Assembly: GCF_001721045.1 (NCBI RefSeq)
Contig: NZ_MDER01000039.1
Coordinates: 62,001-126,000 of the forward strand
Source of the DNA: Paenibacillus nuruki
GTDB taxonomy: Bacteria; Bacillota; Bacilli; Paenibacillales; Paenibacillaceae
Length of the DNA stretch: 64,000 bases
Direction: 5' to 3'
The notes under the pieces were generated by a model. The model was given only the letters and a program-made list of their open reading frames with translations. It had not been told where the DNA came from and searched no databases. Each line of letters starts with the position of its first letter. Position 1 is the stretch's first letter. Both the position numbers and the translations under genes were made by a program. Below are positions 16,635-25,993 of the stretch, one piece after another.

Positions 16635-17772
16635 ACAAGAGCAATTGCTAGCATTCCCCTTACCACATCCAGAACCTCTTGGAAGCTACAGTCCATCCGA
16701 TGTGATTTTCCTATTGAAAGATTTAAGTAATGTAAATTTAGAGCGTGGTACCGAGGAACGTGAAGAAGCGATCCAGACGGGAACACACTATTCGGAAATG
16801 TTACCTGTAGAATATCAACCAACTCCTGAATATATTCAGTTATTTCATGAAACGTTAGCCGAATCGGCTGAAAAAGTAGCTTTGGCTGCGGGTGTAGTGA
16901 GTGAACTGATTTTGCATAAACGTGGTCAAAAACTGGTTCTAGCTTCGCTTGCTAGAGCAGGTACGCCTATTGGTATCTTGATGAAGCGCTATTTGATGCA
17001 ACAATATGGATTGGATGTTCCGCATTACAGTATCTCTATTATTCGCGGTAAAGGGATCGACGAAAATGCGCTGAAATATATTTTCCAACAACATGGCGCA
17101 GAGCAAGAATTACAATTTGTAGATGGTTGGACAGGTAAGGGCGCGATCCGTCAGGTATTGATTCAGGCTTGTGATCAATTTGAAAAAGATTACGGTGTTC
17201 GTCTGAATGATGATCTCGCTGTACTGGCTGATCCAGGCTTCTGCTCGGATACGTATGGCACACGCGAAGACTTTTTGATTCCAAGTGCTTGTCTGAACTC
17301 GACCGTATCTGGATTGATGAGTAGAACGGTACTACGTGACGATCTGATTGGTGAACATGATTTTCACGGTGCTAAATTTTATAAAGAATGGTTAGATAGC
17401 GATCTATCCAATGTATTTGTCGATCAGGTATCTTCTTATTTCCCTGCTATCGCTGAAGAAGCCAAAAAACAAGCGCAACAATTGCTTGATACGCCTGAAC
17501 CGATTACATGGCAAGGGCTAAGTGATATTCGGTCGATTCAAGATCAGTATGGGATCGAAGATATCAATCTAGTGAAACCGGGCGTAGGAGAGACGACACG
17601 TGTCTTATTACGTCGTGTACCGTGGAAAATTCTTGTTGATCGTGAAGACAATCCGAATCTGCGTCATATTTTGCTGTTGGCTCAAGATCGTGGTGTGCCT
17701 GTCGAAGTCTATCCGAATCTAACGTATTCTTGCTGTGGCATTATTAAGCCAAGGCAGGGGGAAAGCGAATGA
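16621..17772 (+). CDS. StiP-like / second PRTase-like protein (383 aa)
   Basis: Matches the family usually called StiP (cysteine protease StiP, also described as a PRTase-associated family) by its conserved run of LASLARAGTPIGILMKRYL, HYSISIIRGKGID, FVDGWTGKGAI and ADPGFCSDTYGT. The last contains the conserved cysteine. It always travels with the TRSP phosphoribosyltransferase in Ter biosynthetic modules, and the two frames overlap here. Whether it acts as a transferase or a protease is unsettled. Its end overlaps the HAD gene by 4 bases (ATGA). Confidence 0.8.
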   Translation: MTEHKQEQLLAFPLPHPEPLGSYSPSDVIFLLKDLSNVNLERGTEEREEAIQTGTHYSEMLPVEYQPTPEYIQLFHETLAESAEKVALAAGVVSELILHKRGQKLVLASLARAGTPIGILMKRYLMQQYGLDVPHYSISIIRGKGIDENALKYIFQQHGAEQELQFVDGWTGKGAIRQVLIQACDQFEKDYGVRLNDDLAVLADPGFCSDTYGTREDFLIPSACLNSTVSGLMSRTVLRDDLIGEHDFHGAKFYKEWLDSDLSNVFVDQVSSYFPAIAEEAKKQAQQLLDTPEPITWQGLSDIRSIQDQYGIEDINLVKPGVGETTRVLLRRVPWKILVDREDNPNLRHILLLAQDRGVPVEVYPNLTYSCCGIIKPRQGESE

Positions 17773-18599
17773 TCTATGCTAGTGATCTGGATCAGACGTT
17801 AATCTATTCGGTACGCTCGATGGGAATGGATGTCGATCTATCGGTGATGCAACCTGCGGAGACGTACAAAGAACGGATTATTTCTTATATTTCCATAGCA
17901 ACTCTTCAACAATTGCAACGTGTAGCTCAGCAGATCACTTTTGTCCCGGTCACGACTCGTACACTCGATCAATATGCACGTATTCATATTTTTCAAAATA
18001 ACGTAATTCCTCAATATGCGATTACCAGTAATGGAGCAAATATTCTAGTCAATGGAGTGGTTGATCAAGCATGGCACGAGCAGATTCTGGCAGATGTGTA
18101 TGCCAAGTCGGCTCCTGCGGCAGAAGCATTAGCTATATTCCATAGCGTATCTGATCCCAGCTGGATCGTAGCTGAACATTTCTGGGAAAGTACATTTTAT
18201 TCTATTGTGGTGGATCGTGAGCTGATGCCACTGGATACTGTGCTTGCTCTTCAACCGCAATTAGAATCGTTAGGCTGGGGGATGTCGGTGCAAGGACGCA
18301 AAGTGTATCTGGTTCCTTTTCCAGTCAGTAAAAATCGGGCGATTACTGAAGTGAAGCAACGAGTAGGCGCTTCGAAAGTAATTGCTTCAGGCGATTCGAT
18401 TTTGGATCGTGGCTTACTGGATATTGCAGACTATTCGATCGCTCCTGCTCATGGTGAATTGTATCGTGAATCGGTAGCTGAGCCTGCACTTCGTCATTAT
18501 TCGTTTACATCTAAAGCAGGCATTTTTGCCGCAGATGAGATTCTGCAATATGTAGTGGCTACATTAGATACAGAAGGGAAAGTCAGCTATGAGTCATAA
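17769..18599 (+). CDS. HAD-superfamily hydrolase of the Ter module (276 aa)
   Basis: HAD motif I is at residues 6-10 (DLDQT), motif II is VTTRT near residue 59, and motif IV is ASGDSILDRGLLD near residue 207. The size fits a Cof-type cap-containing phosphatase, likely removing the phosphate from the product of the phosphoribosyltransferase step. Overlap of 4 bases upstream and 11 bases downstream shows translational coupling across the module. Confidence 0.85.
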   Translation: MIYASDLDQTLIYSVRSMGMDVDLSVMQPAETYKERIISYISIATLQQLQRVAQQITFVPVTTRTLDQYARIHIFQNNVIPQYAITSNGANILVNGVVDQAWHEQILADVYAKSAPAAEALAIFHSVSDPSWIVAEHFWESTFYSIVVDRELMPLDTVLALQPQLESLGWGMSVQGRKVYLVPFPVSKNRAITEVKQRVGASKVIASGDSILDRGLLDIADYSIAPAHGELYRESVAEPALRHYSFTSKAGIFAADEILQYVVATLDTEGKVSYES

Positions 18600-19629
18600 A
18601 GTACGGGTCTGGTTCAATCGTTGGTTTGCTGTCGGATATCATTATATGAATAATATTCGTCATAACCCGGATGGACTGGAATTTGAAATTTACGGTACAC
18701 ATCGGGATGCAGAACATGTTTCGTTTCAAGCTTGTGATTATACAGAGATCGAACCGGCGCTACCGGGTGATGAGTACGTAGCGTATTGTCTGGATTTCTG
18801 TAAGCGTCATAAGATCGATGTCTTTGTTCCACGCTGGCGGATGATCAATATTGTGAGAGCGATTGCGTCTTTTGAAGCGATTGGTGTCAAAGTAGTAGCT
18901 TGTACGAATCTAGAACTACTGGATGTGATCGAAGATAAAGGTAACTTTTATCGTTCAGTCGAGCAGAATGGTCTGATGGTTGTGCCTGAATATCATCTAG
19001 TGCATAATGTGGCAGAATTCAAGCAAGCGTATGATGATTTGACTAGCAAAGGACTAGGGGTATGCTTTAAGCCTACTCGTTCAGAAGGTGGACTGGGATT
19101 CCGCGTTATTCAACCGAATTATAATGCTTTAGAGGAATTGCTAGACGTTCCTAATGTTAATATTTCGTATGAGCAAACGGTTCAGATCTTATCTTCTATT
19201 GAGTCTTTCCCTGAGCTTATGGTTATGGAAGTACTAGAAGGGCATGAATATAGTATCGATTGTCTGGCTTCTCCAACAGGAGAATTGTTAGCGGCTGTCC
19301 CTCGCCGCAAAGCCGATGGCGGACGTGCACGTTTACTTGAAAATGTACCGGAATTGATTCGACTTGCGGAGGAAGTGGCGCAGTTCTATAAGATTCCGTA
19401 TAATTATAATTTACAACTGAAGTACCAAGGCGATATTCCCAAAGTGTTAGAGATCAATCCTCGTATGTCTGGTGGATTGCATATCTCCTGTCTGAGTGGT
19501 GTCGACTTCCCTTATTTAGCTGTCAAATTAGCATTAGGTCATGCTGTAGAAAAGCAGAATCCAGAGTTTGGTATTCTAGCGAGCTATGTAGAGCAACCTG
19601 TATTAATTCGTAAATTGGAACAATCTTGA
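18589..19629 (+). CDS. ATP-grasp ligase of the Ter module (346 aa)
   Basis: ATP-grasp fold: nucleotide-binding motif CFKPTRSEGGLGFRVI, substrate/metal motif VMEVLEGHEYSIDCLAS and the C-terminal metal-binding ELINPR-type motif LEINPRMSGGLHIS. Such enzymes join a carboxylate to an amine or thiol at the cost of ATP. It is the last enzyme in the coupled run (lyase, PRTase, StiP, HAD, ligase), so it may finish the metabolite by adding an amino acid or similar group. Substrates are unknown. Confidence 0.85.
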   Translation: MSHKVRVWFNRWFAVGYHYMNNIRHNPDGLEFEIYGTHRDAEHVSFQACDYTEIEPALPGDEYVAYCLDFCKRHKIDVFVPRWRMINIVRAIASFEAIGVKVVACTNLELLDVIEDKGNFYRSVEQNGLMVVPEYHLVHNVAEFKQAYDDLTSKGLGVCFKPTRSEGGLGFRVIQPNYNALEELLDVPNVNISYEQTVQILSSIESFPELMVMEVLEGHEYSIDCLASPTGELLAAVPRRKADGGRARLLENVPELIRLAEEVAQFYKIPYNYNLQLKYQGDIPKVLEINPRMSGGLHISCLSGVDFPYLAVKLALGHAVEKQNPEFGILASYVEQPVLIRKLEQS

Positions 19630-19703
19630 CTATAAACCGTATGTTATTAGATATGTTATTCAATAGCGCATTGTGATTTTAGACGAAAGGCAGGCGAACC
19701 GTA

Positions 19704-20411
19704 ATGACGTTTTGGAAAACGTTTGGTAAATCAACCGTAGGTGGTATCGTAGGTTATCTAGCAGGAATATTAGCAGGATTTTGGTTTACAGAAGACTATA
19801 TTACATTAATCTTCCCGGTTGTAGGGACGTTAGCTGGTGTGGTCTGGGCGAAGCTAAGCAGTAATCCTACCGCTAATCTAGAGAAACCACTCGCAGAACC
19901 TGTTCATGTACAAGACACGCTCACAACCGATCAACCTCTTGTGCCGACCCTTACAGAAGAACGTCCTGCCAATCGTCTATCTTCCTCTAGCCCTACACCT
20001 GTTGTGGAACAAGAAGCCGTACCGCCGATTTTTCAACCGGTGCTAGAATATTTAGCGGTATTAGAAGATATGGTCATCTCTGAAGGGCAGAAAGACAATC
20101 TGGATAATGAGATTGTTGAAAAGTCCTGTTCGTTGTTTTTACGATTACAACGCGTATTGCCGATGCTAGGTGAGCTTCATAATGATGAGATCAACCATAC
20201 GGTAAAACGACTGGTGCTGAAAGATTTAAACAGTATCATTAATCCCTTTTTGCGACTCAGTGGTGAAGCCAAGTCCAAAAATAGACGTGTATTACTCGAT
20301 GGTATTCGAGATGTAGATAGCCGAATTACACATATCGTCAAAACGATAGAACATAAAGACTTGATGGAGTTACAGACAAGGGCAGAACTTCTTCACCAAC
20401 GCTACTCCTGA
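19704..20411 (+). CDS. Membrane-anchored helical protein next to telA (235 aa)
   Basis: Two N-terminal membrane segments (about residues 10-27 and 33-50) are followed by a low-complexity proline/threonine-rich linker (about 58-105) and a soluble helical domain (about 110-235). In other Firmicutes telA is paired with xpaC, and the position and layout here recall XpaC, but I see no decisive motif, so this is only positional. The C-terminal domain could bind TelA. The start ATG 19704 has AAAGG about a dozen bases upstream. Confidence 0.65.
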   Translation: MTFWKTFGKSTVGGIVGYLAGILAGFWFTEDYITLIFPVVGTLAGVVWAKLSSNPTANLEKPLAEPVHVQDTLTTDQPLVPTLTEERPANRLSSSSPTPVVEQEAVPPIFQPVLEYLAVLEDMVISEGQKDNLDNEIVEKSCSLFLRLQRVLPMLGELHNDEINHTVKRLVLKDLNSIINPFLRLSGEAKSKNRRVLLDGIRDVDSRITHIVKTIEHKDLMELQTRAELLHQRYS

Positions 20412-20475
20412 TTGACGGTACAATATCTATTTCAGTATGAAGAAGATGTTTATTGATAATAAGGAGGAAGAACTT

Positions 20476-21627
20476 ATGGCAAGTCAACCTATTACTTTAA
20501 AAAAAGAAGACGAACACAAAGTCATGCAAGAAGCATCTATGATTATTCAGCGGGTATCGCAAGCGGATCAGATGCAGTTAGATACACTGATGGATGAAGT
20601 GGGTAAGCTCGGTATGCAGACGCAAGAGCGCGCAGGACAGACGTTACAGATGCTAGACCGTCCGGTCAATGATCTTATGAGCGGCAAGTCCAAAGAAGTG
20701 TCTAACTTGATCCTATCGCTTCGTAACGAGTGTGAAGAATTACAGCAAAGTAAAAACGTAGGATTATTTGGTAAATTGTTGCGTAAATCTCCTATCAAAA
20801 ATTATGTATACAAATACCAGTCTGTCAAAACAAATGTAGACGCGATCGTAATCGGACTTCGAGATGGTAAAGATAATCTGGAAGAAAATATGATCAGTAT
20901 GCGTACACTCAAACGCAATTCATTAGAAGAAATTTATCAACTCCAATATAAGATTGAGATGGGTAACAAGCTTAAAGATTTATTTGAAGCTGAAATTCAG
21001 AAGCCTGAAAATGCTCCTCGCAAAGTATACTTAGAACGGGGTCTACGTAAAGTGGTCACTCGTATTCAATCCATGACTGAAAATATTATGCTGTTTAATC
21101 AAGCGATTGCTGCAACCGATATTGTGAATGATACGAATGACAAATTGATTGATTCGGTCAATGATTCGGTCTACAAAGCCGCGAACTTGATCAAAATTTC
21201 AGCGATGATTGCGCTGGCGATCGAAGATCAAGAACGTGTAGCGAATGCAGTAGAAAGTGTAAATCAGACGATCGAAGATCAATTCAAGCGCAATGCTGAA
21301 ATGCTCAAAGTGAATAGTGAACGTTCGGCTGAACTACTCAAAAAGCCTGCAATGTCATTGGATTCAGTCAATCAAGCGATCAATGATCTGATGTCTGCAC
21401 TGGATAACTCGGAACAATCGAACCGTGATATTATTGCAAGCTGTAAAGATTATACGGTCAAATTATCCGGTATTAACGATATGATGACCAAGCGTCTAGG
21501 CTTAGATAGTGCAGATGTTAACAAAGATCCGATCGCTTCGATCACAGGCTCTCCATCCAATTCATTACCGTCTTCCAATACGGCTTCATCGCCTGCACGT
21601 GATCCATTATCTGATTTGTTAAAATAA
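20476..21627 (+). CDS. telA: TelA-family toxic anion resistance protein (383 aa)
   Basis: Long helical protein typical of TelA/KlaA/YaaN. Family-like stretches include RKSPIKNYVYKYQSVKTNVD, MISMRTLKRNSLEEIYQLQY and ATDIVNDTNDKLIDSVNDSV. Start is ATG 20476 with AAGGAGG; the frame opens earlier at 20437. No membrane segment is present, so it is cytosolic or membrane-associated through a partner, plausibly the gene before it. TelA proteins protect against tellurite and membrane stress by an unresolved mechanism. It closes the Ter cluster and a strong terminator follows. Confidence 0.88.
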   Translation: MASQPITLKKEDEHKVMQEASMIIQRVSQADQMQLDTLMDEVGKLGMQTQERAGQTLQMLDRPVNDLMSGKSKEVSNLILSLRNECEELQQSKNVGLFGKLLRKSPIKNYVYKYQSVKTNVDAIVIGLRDGKDNLEENMISMRTLKRNSLEEIYQLQYKIEMGNKLKDLFEAEIQKPENAPRKVYLERGLRKVVTRIQSMTENIMLFNQAIAATDIVNDTNDKLIDSVNDSVYKAANLIKISAMIALAIEDQERVANAVESVNQTIEDQFKRNAEMLKVNSERSAELLKKPAMSLDSVNQAINDLMSALDNSEQSNRDIIASCKDYTVKLSGINDMMTKRLGLDSADVNKDPIASITGSPSNSLPSSNTASSPARDPLSDLLK

Positions 21628-21640
21628 AAAAAGTCACTGA

Positions 21641-21678
21641 GAACAGTATCCCTTTATAGAGGAAACTGTTCTTTTTTT
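21641..21678 (+). terminator. Intrinsic terminator ending the Ter cluster
   Basis: GAACAGT pairs with ACTGTTC (ending 21671), followed by TTTTTTT. Confidence 0.85.
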
Positions 21679-21860
21679 GTTTGTATGGCATCACTAATTA
21701 TTACGCTAATTACTCATGGGTGATTTGGTATGTAAGGGCTTTCTTTTAGAAATAGTTTGTTTTAATATAACAATGAGGTACGAAAAGAAACACAAAATAA
21801 AATGAAATAACCTTCCAATATTCAATAAAATAACGATAAACTTAAAGGAGATATAATAAT

Positions 21861-24773
21861 ATGGAACAGACTCAGAAACACCCATTTCAAGATCATACGC
21901 TAGATATTGATACACGTGTACACGATTTGGTATCTCGCTTGAACGATGAAGAAAAAATTGAATCCATGTTGCAATATCAGCCTGCTGTTGAACGTCTAGG
22001 TCTAGGCGGATATAAACACGGTACAGAAGCGGCACATGGAATCGCATGGCTAGGTGAAGCTACCTTTTTCCCGCAACCTACAGGATTAGCTTGTACTTGG
22101 GATGCTGAATTGATGAAAAAAATCGGTAATGTAATCTCAGATGAAGCGCGTGTAGTCTACAAACGCAATCCAGAAGTGAATGGTCTAACGTTGTGGGCAC
22201 CGACGGTAGATATGGAACGTGATCCACGTTGGGGACGTAACGAAGAAGCTTATGGAGAAGATCCTAAGTTAACAGGAGAATTAACCAGTCATTTAGTGCA
22301 AGGTATTCAAGGAGATCATCCTACATATCTCAAAGCTGTAGCTACGTTAAAGCATTTTCTTGGCAATAATAATGAAGTGGAACGGGGCAGTGGTTCTTCC
22401 AGTATCGATCCACGGAATATGCGTGAATATTATCTAAAAGCATTTGAACAGCCTTTTGTAGAAGGCGGAGCAAAGTCGATGATGACGGCTTATAATTCGA
22501 TCAATGGAACGCCAGCTATTTTACATCCACTGGTGAATGAAGTGGTTAAAGGCGAATGGGGAATGGACGGATTTATCGTTAGCGATGCAGGCGATGTGAT
22601 GGGTATCAAAAATGATCATCATTATTATGACTCTCATACCCCGGGTGTTGCCGAATCGGTCAAAGCAGGAATAGATAGTATTACTGATGATCCTGAATTA
22701 TCCAAAACAGCTTTGCGTGAAGCTTTGGCGAATGGTCAGCTTACATTTGAAGATATCGATCAAGCATTATTTAACACATTCCGTGTTCGTTTTCTGCTTG
22801 GTGAATTCGATCCTGCGGAATTGAATCCATATGTTCATATCGGCGAAGAAGCTATGATGACCGCAGAAGCCAAAGCATTATCCCTTGAAGCTTCACGTAA
22901 GTCGATCGTACTCCTCAAAAATGACAATCAGACATTACCATTATCCAAAACAGCAACTGGAAGTGTAGCTGTGATCGGTGAACTGGGAAATGCAGTCTAT
23001 CGTGATTGGTACTCTGGTACATTACCTTATGCCGTTACTGCACTTGAAGGTATTCAACAGAAAGTGAATAGCAAAGTATCATATCAAGATGGTAATGATC
23101 GAATTACTTTAACGTCGACAGCAACAGGAGCATCATTGTCGATCCAACCTGATCCTGTACAAGAGTCTGTAACAGCTTCAGTCACATCAGCTAATCCTAA
23201 TGATATTCAATCGAACAAACCGATTACAGGTGTACTCAGTGCTGCTAGCGAGTCTACAACAGAGCAGACTGTATTCGAATTGTCTGATTGGGGATTCGGC
23301 AGTTATACGCTACGTGCTCCTAATCATAAATATTGGACAAGCAATGATGATCAAGGCATCGTGACAGCTTCTGCTGATGAAGCGTACGGTTGGTTTGTAA
23401 AAGAAGTATTTGGACTTCAACCTCAAGCGAATGGAACGACAGCCATAACAACCTGGAATGGTAAAACCGTTTCGGTCAATCCGACTTCCGGGCAATTAAC
23501 GATCATAGACACACCGGAATCGCTAGACGAACATGCTTCTTTTGAAAAAATAATCGTTGAAAATGGATTAGAGCAAGCAATCGCAGCAGCCAAAGAAGCA
23601 GAAACAGCTATCGTATTTATCGGCAACAATCCATTGATTAATGGTAAAGAAGAGATTGATCGTCCAAGCTTAGAATTAGCGGCATCCCAACTCCATATGG
23701 TACAAGAAGTATACAAAGCGAATCCTAATACCGTAGTCGTAGTGGTGGGAAGTTATCCATTTGCGATGGAGTGGGTAGAAGAACATATTCCTGCGATTAT
23801 CTATTTATCTCATGTAGGGCAAGAATTAGGAAATGCGGTAGCTGATGTATTATACGGAGATTATGCTCCAGCAGGTCGCCTGAATATGACATGGTATCGT
23901 TCAGAAGAACAACTGAGTGATATTCGAGATTATGATATTATCCGCACAGGTAGAACATATCAGTATTTTGAAGGAGATGTATTGTATCCGTTCGGTCATG
24001 GGTTAACGTATGGGACGTTCCAATATAGTGATATTCAAGTGGTCTCGTCTGAATTAGAAGTGGACGAAGTGATCGAATTATCGGTACAGGTCAAAAATAT
24101 CAGCGCTATGGGTAGCGAAGAAGTGGTGCAATTGTATACACATGTTGATCATTCGCGTGTGAAGCGTCCAATCAAAACGTTGCAAGCCTTCCGCCGTATA
24201 CATCTAGCAGCTGGAACATCACAGACCGTGCATTTTACGATACCTGTGAAAGAACTATCATTCTGGGATGTAACACGTGATCTGTATTGTGTAGAAGCAG
24301 GTACGTATACATTGATGATCGGACGTTCTTCAGCAGATATTGCTCAGCAGATGAGTATCAAAGTCAATGGAGAAGTGATTCCTGCGCGTGATCTCACGGT
24401 TAATACACAAGCTGTGAATTACGATAACTATCATCATGTACAGCTGGGCGAATCCAAAGAAGGAGGAGCAGTCATCGAAGCGATCACAGATGAGGCATGG
24501 ATACTTTTTCAAGATGTCGATTTTGGTACAGGTGTAGAACACGTTGAGGTTCGAATGGCGACGACCCAAGATCAAGCGAAGATAGAGATTGCATTGGATC
24601 AGGTAGATCAAGCAAGTGTAGGTGCTATTGTGCTTGCGAGTGCATCTGGAGAACAGCATTGGAGTACAGAGCAGACATCTATCACAGGTGTGACTGGAAA
24701 ACATGATGTCTACCTCAAACTTTCAAAAGGTGTGCGCATCTCTACATTCCAATTCGGAGCATCCTCTGAATAA
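21861..24773 (+). CDS. GH3-family beta-glycosidase with inserted domain and C-terminal CBM6-like domain (970 aa)
   Basis: Residues about 15-330 form the GH3 catalytic barrel. The nucleophile motif is SDAGD (Asp242) and the substrate-binding blocks include LKHFLGNNN and MTAYNSINGTPA. Residues about 340-700 form the GH3 second domain, interrupted at about 410-550 by a beta-rich insert resembling a fascin/trefoil domain (SDWGFGSYTLRAPNHKYW). A fibronectin III-like domain follows, and residues about 850-970 resemble a CBM6 carbohydrate-binding module. No signal peptide is present, so the enzyme is likely cytoplasmic and acts on imported oligosaccharides. Start ATG 21861 has AAAGGAG. No sugar transporter is adjacent. 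Confidence 0.85.
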   Translation: MEQTQKHPFQDHTLDIDTRVHDLVSRLNDEEKIESMLQYQPAVERLGLGGYKHGTEAAHGIAWLGEATFFPQPTGLACTWDAELMKKIGNVISDEARVVYKRNPEVNGLTLWAPTVDMERDPRWGRNEEAYGEDPKLTGELTSHLVQGIQGDHPTYLKAVATLKHFLGNNNEVERGSGSSSIDPRNMREYYLKAFEQPFVEGGAKSMMTAYNSINGTPAILHPLVNEVVKGEWGMDGFIVSDAGDVMGIKNDHHYYDSHTPGVAESVKAGIDSITDDPELSKTALREALANGQLTFEDIDQALFNTFRVRFLLGEFDPAELNPYVHIGEEAMMTAEAKALSLEASRKSIVLLKNDNQTLPLSKTATGSVAVIGELGNAVYRDWYSGTLPYAVTALEGIQQKVNSKVSYQDGNDRITLTSTATGASLSIQPDPVQESVTASVTSANPNDIQSNKPITGVLSAASESTTEQTVFELSDWGFGSYTLRAPNHKYWTSNDDQGIVTASADEAYGWFVKEVFGLQPQANGTTAITTWNGKTVSVNPTSGQLTIIDTPESLDEHASFEKIIVENGLEQAIAAAKEAETAIVFIGNNPLINGKEEIDRPSLELAASQLHMVQEVYKANPNTVVVVVGSYPFAMEWVEEHIPAIIYLSHVGQELGNAVADVLYGDYAPAGRLNMTWYRSEEQLSDIRDYDIIRTGRTYQYFEGDVLYPFGHGLTYGTFQYSDIQVVSSELEVDEVIELSVQVKNISAMGSEEVVQLYTHVDHSRVKRPIKTLQAFRRIHLAAGTSQTVHFTIPVKELSFWDVTRDLYCVEAGTYTLMIGRSSADIAQQMSIKVNGEVIPARDLTVNTQAVNYDNYHHVQLGESKEGGAVIEAITDEAWILFQDVDFGTGVEHVEVRMATTQDQAKIEIALDQVDQASVGAIVLASASGEQHWSTEQTSITGVTGKHDVYLKLSKGVRISTFQFGASSE

Positions 24774-24801
24774 TATCGTGAGCCATGATCGACACAAGTA
24801 G

Positions 24802-24909
24802 TTAACGTGGCATCTGATTAAATTGATAAATCGGTAGTTCAGCAACGACAACAAGTGCAATCACCACGACGACAATAATAACACCTGCAAAAATAAAGCG
24901 ATCAGCCAT
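24802..24909 (-). CDS. Small membrane peptide (35 aa)
   Basis: Starts at ATG 24909 behind a full GGAGGTGG site, six bases spaced. The product (MADRFIFAGVIIVVVVIALV, then a short polar tail ending QMPR) is one hydrophobic helix. It is too short for most gene callers, but the ribosome-binding site is as good as any in the window. No family recognised. It lies between the glycosidase and the TraX-like gene and could be a regulatory membrane peptide or a toxin-like peptide. Confidence 0.6.
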   Translation of the reverse strand: MADRFIFAGVIIVVVVIALVVVAELPIYQFNQMPR

Positions 24910-24967
24910 AAGACCACCTCCACATGGTTAAGAAATAGATTAAAATTTATTAGATTTCATTACTCAG

Positions 24968-25006
24968 ACGGATATCGTTCTTGATTATAAGACGAACGAT
25001 ATCCGT
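24968..25006. terminator. 13-base-pair hairpin upstream of the TraX-like stop
   Basis: ACGGATATCGTTC pairs perfectly with GAACGATATCCGT. On the plus strand a weak T-rich tract follows. It separates the small membrane peptide gene from the TraX-like gene. Confidence 0.6.
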
Positions 25007-25023
25007 TATTTGTATCTTTTGGA

Positions 25024-25836
25024 TCAACGTTGAATATAATAAGCCAGGATATAAAGGAAATAAATATGAGCAGGGTAGAATAGATAGAAGAAATATTTCA
25101 TACTACGTCCTTTTTCACCGTTGTAGAGAGAAAGTGGAATGACAGCGAAGATCATTAACCATTGAAAATTAGTATCCAAATCTAGTAGAGAAGCACCGGA
25201 TAGCAAGCCTATCATCAGCGAAAATAAAATGAAAAAAATTATTTGCCCGATACGATATTTGCGTAATACATAGAACATGACGCCAAGTAAAATAAAGAAG
25301 TACCCACCTTCAACCAATATAGGTATAGGTAATACATACATGATATAAAGACTCCATGAAGAAATATGTTCTTGCGATAATAGACTAATCGCTACAAAAC
25401 TCAAAAGAACAGGAATCATCATCAGTCCTATTGTACCTAGCATATTCCACCAGTGATGATGCCTGATACTTTGGATCAATCGATCAATCATCAGCATATA
25501 AAGCACCGCTAGAAATAACGTTCCAAAAATATTATTGATCAGCATATGGTCTGAAGGGAAAGTAGTTTGCAATCCTTGACTTACAATATTCATCCCAACA
25601 AATCCAATATACAAATGCAGTAAATACTTGAACCGATTACGCGTATAATGAAATCCTTCTGCACTTAAAAACAAAAAAATAGGCGCAACAATTCGACCTA
25701 GCCATGTAAACCACATCGGTATTCCATCGATATAGAAAAATTGATGCACATGATCAAAAACCATGAATAATATTCCCAGTAATTTAAGCTGAAAATGATT
25801 CAACGTTATTCCTTTACGAAGTGTGAGCATAGACAA
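25024..25836 (-). CDS. TraX-family membrane protein (270 aa)
   Basis: Multi-pass membrane protein (about eight helices) with the TraX signature near its start: LNHFQLKLLGILFMVFDHVH, then GRIVAPIFLFLSAEGFHYTR. TraX proteins are acyltransferase-like; in the F plasmid system TraX acetylates pilin, but chromosomal Firmicute members have no established substrate. The TTG at 25836 has AAAGGA twelve bases upstream; the ATG at 25830 is the alternative start. No conjugation genes are nearby. Confidence 0.8.
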   Translation of the reverse strand: MSMLTLRKGITLNHFQLKLLGILFMVFDHVHQFFYIDGIPMWFTWLGRIVAPIFLFLSAEGFHYTRNRFKYLLHLYIGFVGMNIVSQGLQTTFPSDHMLINNIFGTLFLAVLYMLMIDRLIQSIRHHHWWNMLGTIGLMMIPVLLSFVAISLLSQEHISSWSLYIMYVLPIPILVEGGYFFILLGVMFYVLRKYRIGQIIFFILFSLMIGLLSGASLLDLDTNFQWLMIFAVIPLSLYNGEKGRSMKYFFYLFYPAHIYFLYILAYYIQR

Positions 25837-25965
25837 TATCAGTCACCGTCCTTTAATAGATGACTCAAGCATAAAGGACAGACGTAGATCCAAACTATCG
25901 ATTTACCTTAAACTTTCCTTACATACCGTTTAAGGTTCTGTTCGTATGTATAGAAGATATAGACA

Positions 25966-25993
25966 TAAAAAAAGACGCTTCATCCGAAGCGTC
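25966..25993 (-). terminator. Terminator of the pst operon, overlapping the pstB stop
   Basis: GACGCTTC and GAAGCGTC pair around a four-base loop and are followed by seven Ts on the minus strand. The pstB stop codon lies in the loop region, so the stem is partly coding sequence. Confidence 0.88.

Noticed and set aside
24802-24909. Treating the 35-codon ORF as noise
   Set aside because: I kept it as a feature because of the strong ribosome-binding site and clean hydrophobic helix.
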